DNA from: Histoplasma ohiense
Taxonomy: Eukaryota; Ascomycota; Eurotiomycetes; Onygenales; Ajellomycetaceae
DNA: 64,000 nucleotides
Direction of reading: 5' to 3'
Assembly (NCBI GenBank): GCA_017607445.1
Contig: JAEVHH010000001.1
Coordinates: forward strand, 3,038,001 to 3,102,000
Positions 54,270 to 64,000 of this stretch are shown here, piece after piece. Every line of letters begins with the position of its first letter. Position 1 is the first letter of the stretch. The notes beneath the pieces were generated by a model. That model worked only from the letters and a program-made list of their open reading frames with translations, did not search any database and was not told the origin of the DNA. The position numbers and the translations under genes were made by a program.

Positions 54270-56317
54270 CTAAACTTGTCCGGCCGACAACATCTTTTTT
54301 CGTAGGTAGTTCTTGTACTCTCCGATGGAGCCGTCCCATCGGTGAACTGTCTTATTCTCGCAGACCATGATGTCCTTCGCTATTTTGTCCAGGAGTCTAT
54401 TGTTCGCGAAATATTATTAGTGGGGGTTCCGACTCGAGAGGGTTGAAGGTGAGGAAAAACAATCATAAAAAATTACGAACCTGAAATCGTGGGAAACAAC
54501 TATAACACCGCCGCTAAATGCGTTGATGGCGTCAGCTAGACTATCAATGGTAGGTATATCGAGACCGTTTGTAGGTTCGTCCAGAAGCAACATGTTCGGA
54601 CCCTCAATTGCGAGCAGTGCGAAGACGATTCTACTCTTCTGGCCCTCTGAGAGAGTACCCATGAGGGCTGTTTGTGCTTCACCACTCAATCCGTATCGGC
54701 CCAGCTGTTGGCGCCAGTATTGGTAATCTTGACTCTTCTCCGGGTATCTGTCACGGACGAATTCGAGAGCGGATTTGCTGAGGTCGAGCTGCTCTGCGGA
54801 GTGCTGGCTGTACATTCCAAGCTTCAAGTGGGTGTGCCGTGAGACTCTGCCGCCGGTGGGACTGAGTTTGCCTGTCATGATGCGGAGTAGGGTTGATTTT
54901 CCAACACCATTTGGTCCGACAAGGGCGGTTCTGGAGTCCATATCCACACCAAAGTCGAGGTTCTCGTAGAGGTTGTCTTCTGGCTTTCCGCTATAGGAGA
55001 ATGTGACGTCATCAAAGGAGAGAACTGGGGGCGGAAGCTTCTCGACATCTGCGAAACGGAATGTGAAGATCTTGTCTGGGACAACAGGTTGGATAAAACC
55101 GTCTGCCTCCATTTTGTCGAGGATCTTCTGGCGAGATTTAGCTTGTCGGACAAGATTAGCATATGTACCAGCGGATGCAATGAATTTCTTGATGTGGGCG
55201 ATTTCTTCTTGCTGCTTGTGATAGGCCTTCATCTGATTGACTTCCTGGTCATGGCGAACCTTGTGGTAAACATCGTAGTTACCACCGTAGTAGATGAGCT
55301 TGTTTTGCCGCATGTCAATCATGTTGGTGCAAACTCCGTTCAAGAAGTCCATGCTGTGGGAAACGAGGACGAGAGTGCGATCCCATTTCTTCAGGTACTC
55401 TTCCAACCACACACAAGCTTCGAGGTCCAAATGGGCTGTGGGGTCATCAAGAAGGAGTAGAGATGGTTTGACGAAAAGAGCCTTGGCCAAAGCCACACGC
55501 ATTCTCCATCCACCGGACATATCCTTCGTCTTCTTTTTAATGGTATTTTTATTAAACCCCAGACCAGTTAAAATAAGGGATGCTCTCGTGTGGAAAGTTG
55601 AAGGGTCCATGGTTTCCATACGCTGAAGTGGAGAAGTTAGTATTCGCACTCGCAATCAGAAAAACGAAATAGACGGTAAATGGCGATGTTGAAAGTACAC
55701 ACCTCATACAGGTCCTCAAGGATAGGATTCTCCGGTCCCTCTTTTTCCAAAATCTCCTCTGCTAATTTATCCAACCTGTTCATTTCGTTCTCTGCCTCCC
55801 TGACAACCCACTCAAGAGCTCCCAGATCACTTGGAGGCGCACCTTCATTCAACAGATAAATATCGATATGTTCGGGGATGGGAAACTCGCGCTTATCAAT
55901 GGCCTTCATCAATGTCGACTTTCCGCAACCGTTTTCACCCAAGAGGCCGTATCGTCGGCCATACGTAAGCTCGAGGATTGTATCGGTAATGAGCACCCTG
56001 CCATGGAACACGAGGGACGCGGAGTTGATCTTGACATCACGGCTGGAGGGAAGGGATGCAAGGACACCAGTCGTCACACGATCCGACAAGCCAAATTTGT
56101 CTACCTGAGAAGTCAACTTCTTGACATCGGATAACTTGGCTGCGGAGGTTGCCGACTCTTCGGGGACATATTCTTCTTCCCCATTCACCGATGAGGCTTC
56201 AGAGGCGTTTTTTGAGTTGACTTTGGACGACAGTCTCGATGTGGCGGACTTCTTTTTGTCATCTTTTCCCTCCGCAGCACGCTTGGCCTGACGTGCAGCC
56301 TTCGACGCTGATACCAT
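54270..56317 (-). CDS. ARB1: ABCF-type ATPase Arb1 (ribosome biogenesis)
   Basis: Three exons, 56317-55703, 55622-54481 and 54396-54270 (all GT-AG), give 627 residues, close to yeast Arb1 (610). After a Lys/Ser-rich N-terminus (MVSASKAARQAKRAAEG) come two ABC domains in tandem without membrane segments. Domain 1 has Walker A GLLGENGCGKST, signature SGGWRMRVALAKAL and Walker B LLLLDDPTAHLD; domain 2 has ALVGPNGVGKST, signature LSEGQKSRIVFALL and MLLLDEPTNGLD. The linker RQAKSRQKILDKMEADG is the ABCF arm region. The C-terminus reads WDGSIGEYKNYLRKKMLSAGQV. Arb1/ABCF2 acts in 40S and 60S subunit maturation. Plus-strand frames inside (55294-55626, 55089-55460) are shadows. Confidence 0.95.
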
Positions 56318-57305
56318 TGTTGTGATTTCCTACCTCCTCTTCGCGTGGTACTTGAATTAAAATCAAAGTATTAATATTTCCAGATTTTTCTTTTAAAAGA
56401 AGAAAAGAAAAAACGCTGACAATATCGGTAGCAAATATGCTTAACTATTCTCGACGGAACGGGACGAAAATTTCTTTTAACTACGACAATCTATGTCGAT
56501 ATTGGGAAAAGACAGAAAATATCAACAACGAATTAGCGGAAAAATATTGGGAGGGGAATTGCACACATAGCGGGGTCTTGGCCTTATCGATAGAAAAAGG
56601 TCCTGATGGTGGGATGGACAAGGGCCCAGAAAAATCTAGTTTTTAACACAAAATCAAACATAGACGACTTTTGGTAAACAGGAGGAGGCGGCCTAGAGTC
56701 TCTGGCTACCGGGTAGGAAACTCGTTAAAAGAAAAGCAGAGAGTTGGAGTGATAATGTTGGTAGACATTGAAGCTGATAAATTTTTGTCAAGGTTGAGTG
56801 GAGTTCGACGTGGCTTAGTAAGTCGCCACGGCCCATCACGTGGAGCTGGAGCTTTCCAAGTTGGGCGCTTTGAGTTCCTCTTGACGTCAATTATTCCACC
56901 TTGAGGGGGCCGTGGTTGGATGGCGCAAAATCAAACCACAACGTGAGGCATCTATAGCTGAGGTAGTATATCGAAGAAGGGTGCTGTAACCCATCCACAA
57001 TCCACAATGAAAATGCAGACGTGGGGAAAACATAGCCTTGGCCTCGAGTGGCACCGTGTTGCAGGCATTGAGGGTGAGGCAACCATTCTGATCTTGATCC
57101 AAAGATAGTAGGTATGAATTTTCTGTCTCCCAGGAATTGCATTCACTACGCTAATGACTGAGTTTGGATTATTTGCGGTGTCAGGGATACCTAGATAACC
57201 CCTCGGTGGTCGCCAGAATATGAAGGTCGTAAATCGTTACATTTATTATTCTATATAGTGTTTTTGTCAAAAAAGGAAAGCTCTAGCTGTATTTGTTTTC
57301 TCCAT
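56318..57305. other. Intergenic, no gene seen
   Basis: Short overlapping frames on both strands, none recognisable. The right-hand part of the ARB1 side is A-rich (56380-56410) and is probably its promoter and leader. Confidence 0.5.
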
Positions 57306-58340
57306 CTATATCCGTTTGCTCAGCCGGTCTAAACATTGAATTTCTTCAGGTGAAAGGAAAAGGTCATCCGATATTATCACCCGCCCACCCCGTATCATTA
57401 TCATCTGGTCCTGTTTTGGAAACTGTCTCGTTATTATAGCGCTCCCTGTGGGTGTACGTTCGTCGTCATCGGAGGATGTCATTTCCAGATCTTTCTCCGT
57501 CCTCTTCGCCGGTCGAAGGCTTTCCGGAGTCCACCAGTACAAGGGGAATTGTCTCTGGATGTTGTTAAGCAGCAGGGCTGTGGCCAGGATGAGCGAAGCG
57601 CTTAACATTACAAGGGGAATCAGCAGCCATCCCAGACGTCTGGTTCCAGGGTCTATGGATGCCAACAACGCACTGGCTCCGGCAGGTGGGTGTATCGTTT
57701 TTGTGAATATCATGGCCGCAACAGCGACTGCACATGCTACCGGTCCAGCAAGCCAGAACCAAGACTCTGCATAAGCATGCAATGCAAACAATTTTGCGAT
57801 CCCGACCCCTATGATCGATGCGATTATTTGTCCCAGAAAAGCATTTCGAGGTTGTGCAAGTGGAGAATCAATAGAGCAGTATTCAAGCACGGCGGCGGCA
57901 CCCTGTTGATAAACCGGTCAACAACTCACTATTGATACCGAAGTGAGAACGAAACAAATCAAGTCAAAAACTAAGACGACACCAGCTTTTGGCTGAAACA
58001 ATGGCTATAGGAAAGGGACTTGGAGTGAACAAATGAAAAATTTTGATGTTATCCGGATGGGTTGTCGACTCACGAAGCTGTTAATTATGGTATAATGCCC
58101 ATGTTCTTGGAAAATGGGAATATGTTTTGTTACTGCAGAAACGATGGCCAGCCCAGAGAATACACCGACAACAGACCATAGCATGATAAGGACATTGCCT
58201 GGTTTTCTTGGTGGTTTTGTCCTATGGCCTAAGAAGTGGGCCACGGGGCGGGGTACAAGATGCCATCGAGGATAGGGAACATAACGATTGAGAAGCCTGT
58301 CAATATCCAGGTCACAATCGTACAGGCTGGGCACAGGCAT
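57306..58340 (-). CDS. HPP-family integral membrane protein
   Basis: Two exons, 58340-58074 and 57902-57306 (donor GTGAGT, acceptor ACAG, phase 0), give 287 residues. After a cytosolic N-terminus (NRYVPYPRWHLVPRPVAHFLGHRTKPP) there are about four to five membrane segments: NVLIMLWSVVGVFSGLAIVS, NAFLGQIIASIIGVGIAKLF, FWLAGPVACAVAVAAMIFT and LGWLLIPLVMLSASLILATAL. The family signature TKTIHPPAGASALLAS lies between the last two. HPP proteins in bacteria, plants and algae include nitrite transporters of plastids; the fungal substrate is not established. The C-terminal tail is hydrophilic, with acidic and Ser-rich parts. Confidence 0.9.
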
Positions 58341-60088
58341 CAGATTTAGTTCTCAGAATGAATGGAAGCGTGGAAGAAAATGAGATAAGAGGAGAAAAAT
58401 TTTAGGGAAGAAAAAAATTTCAAAATGAAATAAAGGAAAAATCAACGAAAAGAAAAAAGAAGGTTGAAATTCCCTAAGAGGCCTGGATCGGACCACCAAA
58501 CCCTTTGGGAGCAGCCAAGCAGTTTCTATATAAGAATCGACGAGGGAAACATGAGGGGAGGAATGACCAAAAAAAAAGCCTGAGCTGAGGCCTTTGAGCT
58601 GAGTCAAGAGTTCCAGGCCTGGGCATTCGCGGTTGCGACATGCCGAATTTGACGGTGAACAGTTAAAACATCACGGATTGGAGCGGGCGAAAGAAATCTT
58701 CTCACAGGGCGCCGGGCCCGACAGCGGGAGTTTATATTCCGCCTGGTTGGACAATCGGTTTCTCCGCGGATAACACGGTGCAACGGCAGTAGGTAGACCC
58801 TGTGGAGAGGGCCATGATACTAGGCAAAAAGACCCATCTTTTTTTTAAATGTTGGCGCTCTCGAAATCTTATCATCATGGCCATCTTGGACAGAAGGGAC
58901 CACCGTACCTGCCAAGACCCAACGGTGGCTGAGAACTCAGCATTTGTTTCAAATCAGCCAATCAGAAGCGCTACAGCGGTCTCGTTCGGCACGCGGTTAT
59001 CAGGATGCCCGCAAGCAGTAAAGCGTCTATGGCTGCTGGATACAGGGAAGAAGGCGTGATTCTGCCCCATGTCGTTCTCGCCGGCAGCTAGTGCCGTTCC
59101 AAGATGTGTCACCAATCTGTATTGAGTTACCAGTAAGATTAAATATGGTGTTTGTTCGGAATCACAACCTCCCGAGGTAGGTCGCTTTGCGAAATGCGTT
59201 TGAAATCTTTGGAGGTAGTTATTGCATATGCTACGAAAGTACAGGAACTATGCTGCCCTATCTTGCTTGAAAATAGTAGCTTGCAGCAGAAAGAACAAAC
59301 TCCCAGAAACCTTTGGATTAATCGCCCCTTCTGTCGGTCCCGGATAACCGGTTCATTCGCAGGGTTCTGGATTCATCAAAATATAAATTACTTCGAAGGG
59401 CCCCCATCTGGGCTTGGGGACACAACCTCCTTTGAAGTGCAGACTTGTGCAACTTTTTCCAGATTCAAGCTTTTTTGAAGGAGAGCTAAAAATGGGGTTA
59501 CGCAATGGTTGACTCGAATCATGATTTTGCCCAAATGTGTGTTTATCTCATGAGCTATATTTCACGTATCTCAAGCGGGAGAGTGCCATTCATATACCCT
59601 TTTGGAGTCGAGATGTGATATTAGACAGCTGCGATAATGATACAAATGTCCATCTCCACCTAAAACCATGAGACTCGTAACATGAGGTTTCTCTACTACG
59701 TCAAATGGATCAACACTGAAAGTGGAGTCTCTCGTCGTGAGGTATTTATAAGAAGCATGTTTATCATCTGAAACTTCGTAAGACATCACGCTTGCAAAGC
59801 AGATTGTGGAACAAAAGATATCGAGACCCCGCGCGTAAACTTTACTGGAATTCCCAGCCAATTGGTATTCTGCCAACAGCTGTGCTTATGAGAAGATGGG
59901 TTTCAAACGTTCCGTCCAGCCCGTCCCCAATGAGACATCGGTATCTGCTCCATACAGTATATCTAATACTCATTTTGCATTACAGCCCTACATAGAGGCG
60001 CACATTTTCTCCAGGTCACCCACTACAGTGAAAGCGTCATACACATGTCATGCCATGCGGGCATGATGGGAGCTCATTGATATCCATC

Positions 60089-60122
<34 letters not shown>

Positions 60123-61239
60123 CAAAGAGTTCGCCAGATTGCACACTTGGATAATATGACTCTCCTAAAATCATGGCAAGCTGATCACTCGAGTGACTCG
60201 ACAGCTGAAAGCCTTGTGTGATGGCCAGACAAAATTCACATGCTTCTCACGATTCGTCCATGGCAGCCCGAATCATTCTCACTAACGATATTTCTAAGCG
60301 TGGTCGAAGAAAACTGATTCGGCACACAGAGGCAAGATATATTAAGCCAATCAAATCTTCGGAAATCCTTTTGAGAGGTTGTTTGAAGGATGATGAAGAA
60401 CACGTCGATTCTGTATGACAAGTGATTTAACAACATGAGTTTTTCCTTGCAAGAAACCTTCATCTTGTGCAGGAGCAAACCTCTCGGCCAAACGACGAAC
60501 TCTATCAACGGAATCGTATTCGAAGTCACTAGCAGACACTGGCAAGGATCCCGGGATCCCGCAGGATGAGGCTGAAGCCAGCGGGTTAACGTGACCATTC
60601 CACAGAAATGCTCCGATGTACACAGGCCGATACTCAAGAGCAGTGTTGGATGATCAGACATCGTGAAGCCTCTGGCAACAAAGAAAAAGTTATCTATTCA
60701 AACTGCTTCAGGCTCTTAAACAGTTCAAGAATTCCAGAAGCAAAACCCCATCATTTGAAGATATGCTGATGAGGGATCCTTCTCAAGCTGCTAGCGAATT
60801 AGAGCTTCAGGTCTTGCATACTAAAATCAGTCTATTTTAGCCTCCGAATGCCCCTTTCTCTTATCCTTTCCTTTCCTTTCCTTTCTTTCCTTCTTTCCTT
60901 TTTTTTTCTTTGGCCCCAAGCGCCTTCAACAGAGAAGAAGCGGGGCCAAGGCATAGAATGATTGATCGATACCCCATGAAAACCAGTTGTTTGTTTTTCT
61001 AAAAATGCAGCTACGCAGACAGACTATCCTATCTTATCCTATTGGGTAACAGGCGCCCTCAGTTTTCTCTTTGAAGGGAGGCTCGTCGTGGTGCAAAGCC
61101 GTTGAGCATCCCCAGCTTCCGACATTGCTGGCATTTTTGTGTTTCTGCTGGAAACAGTGCCTGTAATCTCTCCGCAAATTTTTAATATACCATCCGAAAC
61201 TCTTCCATTTTTCTGGGCGAGCTGCCGAAATATTGAGGG
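58341..61239. other. Long intergenic region (2.9 kb), no gene supported
   Basis: It contains A-rich leader-like sequence next to the HPP gene (58380-58460), a run of 31 T (60092-60122) and a CCTTT pyrimidine microsatellite (about 60865-60910). Frames such as 58802-59059 (+), 59152-59478 (+) and 60661-60236 (-) show no recognisable domain and overlap others. Confidence 0.5.
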
Positions 61240-62196
61240 GTGAGAAGGCGAATAATCAAAATTGCGATGGGCCAAAGATCCCAAATCCTCCCCCTTTCCA
61301 TCCTCCTCCTCCTCCTGACCCTCATCGTCTCCGCGGCCGACAAAATCACAGATGGCAGAACTTGCCCTCCCACCGAAGCCATCGTGTACTCTCCATTCAA
61401 GCCATGGTTCTATTTCTATAGCGGCAGCAACCAACTCTGCTGGATGACATCAATCTGCGCCCTTGAATCCGCCGACGAGGCGCGCAAGCAACAATTCGGC
61501 GCCACCGCGTTAATCATGGGTTTAATCCCATTGACTCTCAAGGACGTCGCGTGGCCTGAGAGACGAATTGCGCTCGTATCCGCGCCTTTGCCGTTTGCGG
61601 CTGCTGTCGTTGTTAGAGCTCTGGGGCTCGAGCCGACTGTCGTAGGTGAACTTGACGGTGCTCAAGTACAGAGATATCTGCACTGGCTGAATGGGTTTAT
61701 GTTCGCCAATGTTGGGGTTCTCTCGAGCATCTGGACGACCGTGCGCGTGGGCGCGAGCTTTCTGCTTCTCTTGACAGCATATGGGATGCTGGCAGTTGTA
61801 GAAATATTTTCCAAGCGTAGCTCTCTAGGCTGCATATACCCTGTGTTTGCGGTTACTTGGTGCATAATTGGTATTTTACCAGCGTTTGTACACGCCGTGT
61901 TCGCGAAGAGGCGAGGAGGAGAAAAGGGCGACTTTGATCCGATGTCGACTGGTAGCGTTTCTGCGGTGCAAGGTGCAGACGAAGCTTGGCCCGTCCAACT
62001 TGCCTGGGGAGTATATTACGTGGCTGGAACCCTCATATTCACGTCGATAATGGCAGTAACGGTTGCTGAGCTTGTGGTGTGGGTGTTCGTGCAGGTTGCG
62101 GTGACGGCAGCTAGTAAAATGTTTGCTCTATATATCTGCTTGTTGCTGCGGAACCCCGACCCTACTGCGCATCAATTACGGGGCAATGAGGAGTAA
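61240..62196 (+). CDS. Uncharacterised multi-pass membrane protein
   Basis: An unspliced frame of 318 codons. The first ATG is at 61240, but the one at 61267 gives MGQRSQILPLSILLLLLTLIVSAADK, a textbook signal peptide, and is the more likely start (309 residues). A lumenal loop with four Cys (RTCPP, NQLCWMTSICALE) follows, then about six hydrophobic segments: ATALIMGLIPLTL, IALVSAPLPFAAAVVVRAL, GASFLLLLTAYGMLAVVEIF, IYPVFAVTWCIIGILPAFVHAVF, WGVYYVAGTLIFTSIMAVTVAEL and FVQVAVTAASKMFALYIC. It resembles fungal hypothetical integral membrane proteins; I recognise no named family and assign no function. Confidence 0.82.
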   Translation: MRRRIIKIAMGQRSQILPLSILLLLLTLIVSAADKITDGRTCPPTEAIVYSPFKPWFYFYSGSNQLCWMTSICALESADEARKQQFGATALIMGLIPLTLKDVAWPERRIALVSAPLPFAAAVVVRALGLEPTVVGELDGAQVQRYLHWLNGFMFANVGVLSSIWTTVRVGASFLLLLTAYGMLAVVEIFSKRSSLGCIYPVFAVTWCIIGILPAFVHAVFAKRRGGEKGDFDPMSTGSVSAVQGADEAWPVQLAWGVYYVAGTLIFTSIMAVTVAELVVWVFVQVAVTAASKMFALYICLLLRNPDPTAHQLRGNEE

Positions 62197-63406
62197 TTAA
62201 GGGTCGACCTTTGAGGTTAGTGTCGAAAGCAGTACGAGTTACGACTTTGCCTGCTCGCGAAATTCAACCAACGTTTTTCAATGAACAAGCAACTTTTCTG
62301 GCCATTACGACATCCTGCGAATATACGCCGTTAGCAACTTTTAACCCTGCTGTTCGAAGAAGTCATTGAGGGAAAGCAAGACTCGTGGACGGTCTGGTTG
62401 TGTTCTGAAGCTTTCGTTGTTACATTCTACATATTATACTACACCTTGCAATGCCACTTGATCCATTACGCATGATGGATGATAGACAACTAGTTATCTA
62501 CATTGTCAATTACTCGTAATTAAACTATTAGTTGAATACCAGAAGCCACTGGTTTTACCCAGGATTAGGGTTCTTGGGTTTTAGGCCCCTACTATGTAGA
62601 GCCCTCATACCCATTACAGCATTGAGAAAACACAATCAATAAATTAAAAAAAATTCTGAAGCAGTGATCAAAGGAAATAACGTATCCAATGGATGCATTG
62701 CTAATGCAATTGCGAATAAAGGTTTATTTTTACATCTTAATGTTAGATGGTGAGCTTAGTCTCCGCGGTGGATGTTGAAATAGAACCTTTTTTTGAGTTT
62801 TAAGGTTAAATAAAGTTAGTTAAAACGTCAATCGCGATTCCTGCTAGACGATCCCAGCTTCTGTCTGGATTTGGCCCCGGCCAGCTGGTAAAGTCTGAGA
62901 TGTGGAATGATTTACATACTAGTATTTCATATACAAGAGATGTCTAATTTACTGATATGCCGCTCTCTTTGTATCAATTCATCATCTAAACGGCCCTAAA
63001 CTACTGGTTATTGGGATTTGGGAAAGCATTATAACTTCATGGACAGTTCGATGCGAATGGGCAGAGTTATTTGATAGTGTAACTGGCAGAAAGGCGCGAG
63101 GGGAGCTATATCTAACACGTTGTTTTGGTACCATAAATTCCAAATCCACAGGACAACAAAGCTGGGTCAAATTGCAAAACAATGGTATATAAAGCCTGGA
63201 TATTTACACGCATACAGATATCTTCAAACGGAACTCCATACATTAAAGACAGCATATATTAAATTTTTTACAAGAAAAAACCAATGTAATTGTAAGACGT
63301 TTCATGCTACTTACACCACCACCCTATAACTCTGCATGTTTGTGTCAGAAATCTGCCCCATTCCATTCTCAAATATTGTTAATTGATCACCAAGCAGCTT
63401 CCATTC
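62197..63406. other. Intergenic, no gene seen
   Basis: AT-rich, with short frames only. It contains the 3' regions of the two convergent membrane-protein genes. Confidence 0.5.
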
Positions 63407-63890
63407 TCACTTAGCAGGAGGGATTTCTGCACTTGTGTTCTCAACATCTTCCTCGTATTCACCTTTGTTCCCACTCGCCGTGTGTATATATACATCAGTA
63501 GTTCTCACAATGGCTGGAAACCCTGACCGCCCAGCGGCAAGGATAGCATCTCGTCTCATATCATTTTGAGAACTAGGTTGCCTCGAAGCGCTAACTTCAA
63601 CTTTATAATGGCTTGAGGGATATCTAGTGATATGATGTTGTTCCGGTTCGGAGTGCTGGGTAGTGATGCTACTCGCATGGTGGTCATTGAGGGTGGATCG
63701 GCTTTGTCTTCGTAGGGAATGTGAGCCCATTCGAATAGGGCGGTTGGCTGAAATGTGGTCGTGTGTGTCAGGGCTGCTAGTCGGCCATTTAGGAGTCCTG
63801 AATGTTTTATATATAGATGCAAGGATTACTGTGAGAATTGGGTTTATAGTTGGTAGCGAAGTGGCTAGGACCCCAATTTGAAGTTCGATA
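63407..63890 (-). CDS. C-terminal exon of a fungal membrane protein (rhodopsin-like/PTH11-type), partial
   Basis: From an acceptor TTTCCAG at 63891 with a CTAAC branch site upstream (about 63912), the exon reads SIELQIGVLATSLPTINPILTVIL, the last transmembrane stretch typical of fungal 'rhodopsin domain' membrane proteins ('iE..igiiaaslPtLrPl'). A hydrophilic Ser/His/Arg-rich tail follows, ending SAEIPPAK at 63407. The preceding intron appears to begin at the very edge (AGGTATTG at 63999-63992), so all other exons lie outside the window. Role unknown; relatives are seven-helix plasma-membrane proteins. Confidence 0.65.
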
Positions 63891-64000
63891 CTGGAAAGCG
63901 AATTCGGGGGTTAGTCCAGTTGCACCTTTCCCTTGGTTATTTATATGAGAAATAGTAGCAAGGAGTTTTGGGGTACAATGCAGCAGGGCAGGCAATACCT

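Noticed and set aside
55294..55626. 110-codon plus-strand frame within ARB1
   Set aside because: It lies opposite the ABC signature and Walker B of ARB1 and has no features of its own.

Overview
The window is nuclear DNA of a filamentous ascomycete, most likely an onygenalean fungus (Blastomyces/Histoplasma/Emmonsia type). The signs are short spliceosomal introns (GTATGT/GTGAGT donors, CTAAC/CTGAC branch sites), typical Eurotiomycete housekeeping proteins, and two compositional compartments: an AT-rich transposon block (1 to about 20.2 kb) and ordinary gene-bearing DNA (about 21.2 to 64 kb). The species assignment is inference. REPEAT BLOCK (1-21105): almost everything here is transposon. A Tc1/mariner-like transposase gene reading leftward (start codon at 21105, C-terminus near 2165) is the substrate. 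It is cut by three separate insertions, each with a target-site duplication I can read: Gypsy-B (16350-20848, 146-bp LTRs, GTCT), the outer Gypsy-A (4215-16049, 534-bp LTRs, CTTAA) and a hAT-like TIR element without a transposase (2566-4089, 8-bp GTATTATA). The outer Gypsy-A is itself split by a younger Gypsy-A (5186-10999, 408-bp LTRs, ATCAC). The 3' half of a third Gypsy-A, in the opposite orientation, abuts the left end (286-2129). The retroelements are hypermutated, mainly by C-to-T changes where C is followed by G or C, which turns Trp codons TGG into TGA. The hAT-like element, with its 14/18-bp minisatellite and 318-bp higher-order repeat, is not. GENE BLOCK: genes in order are a signal-peptide/one-TM protein (22310-23430, -); a 1010-aa coiled-coil protein with a ladder of TQT-type motifs resembling dynein light chain LC8 sites and a C-terminal hydrophobic segment (24906-27938, -); tRNA-Thr(CGU) (-); peroxisomal 2,4-dienoyl-CoA reductase SPS19 (30286-31862, -); a doubtful small ORF; a dead protein-kinase copy with a ruined splice donor; Atg33-like mitophagy protein (35635-36451, +); a dead APH-family kinase copy; an aspartyl protease relic; a peroxisomal 4-coumarate-CoA ligase-like enzyme ending AKL (40757-42856, -); 26S proteasome ATPase RPT2 (45972-47680, -), divergent from the UBA-containing ubiquitin-conjugating enzyme UBC1 (49534-50518, +); TFIIH cyclin CCL1 (51464-53065, +); ribosome-biogenesis ABCF ATPase ARB1 (54270-56317, -); an HPP-family membrane protein (57306-58340, -); an uncharacterised membrane protein (61240-62196, +); and the last exon of a second membrane protein running off the right edge (63407-63890, -). 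These genes do not form one pathway. Local links are the divergent RPT2/UBC1 pair (ubiquitin-proteasome) and two peroxisomal acyl-CoA enzymes. Exon boundaries were set by reading splice sites and checking that the frame stays open, and the resulting protein lengths fit the families. All family assignments are by recognition of motifs, not by a database search.
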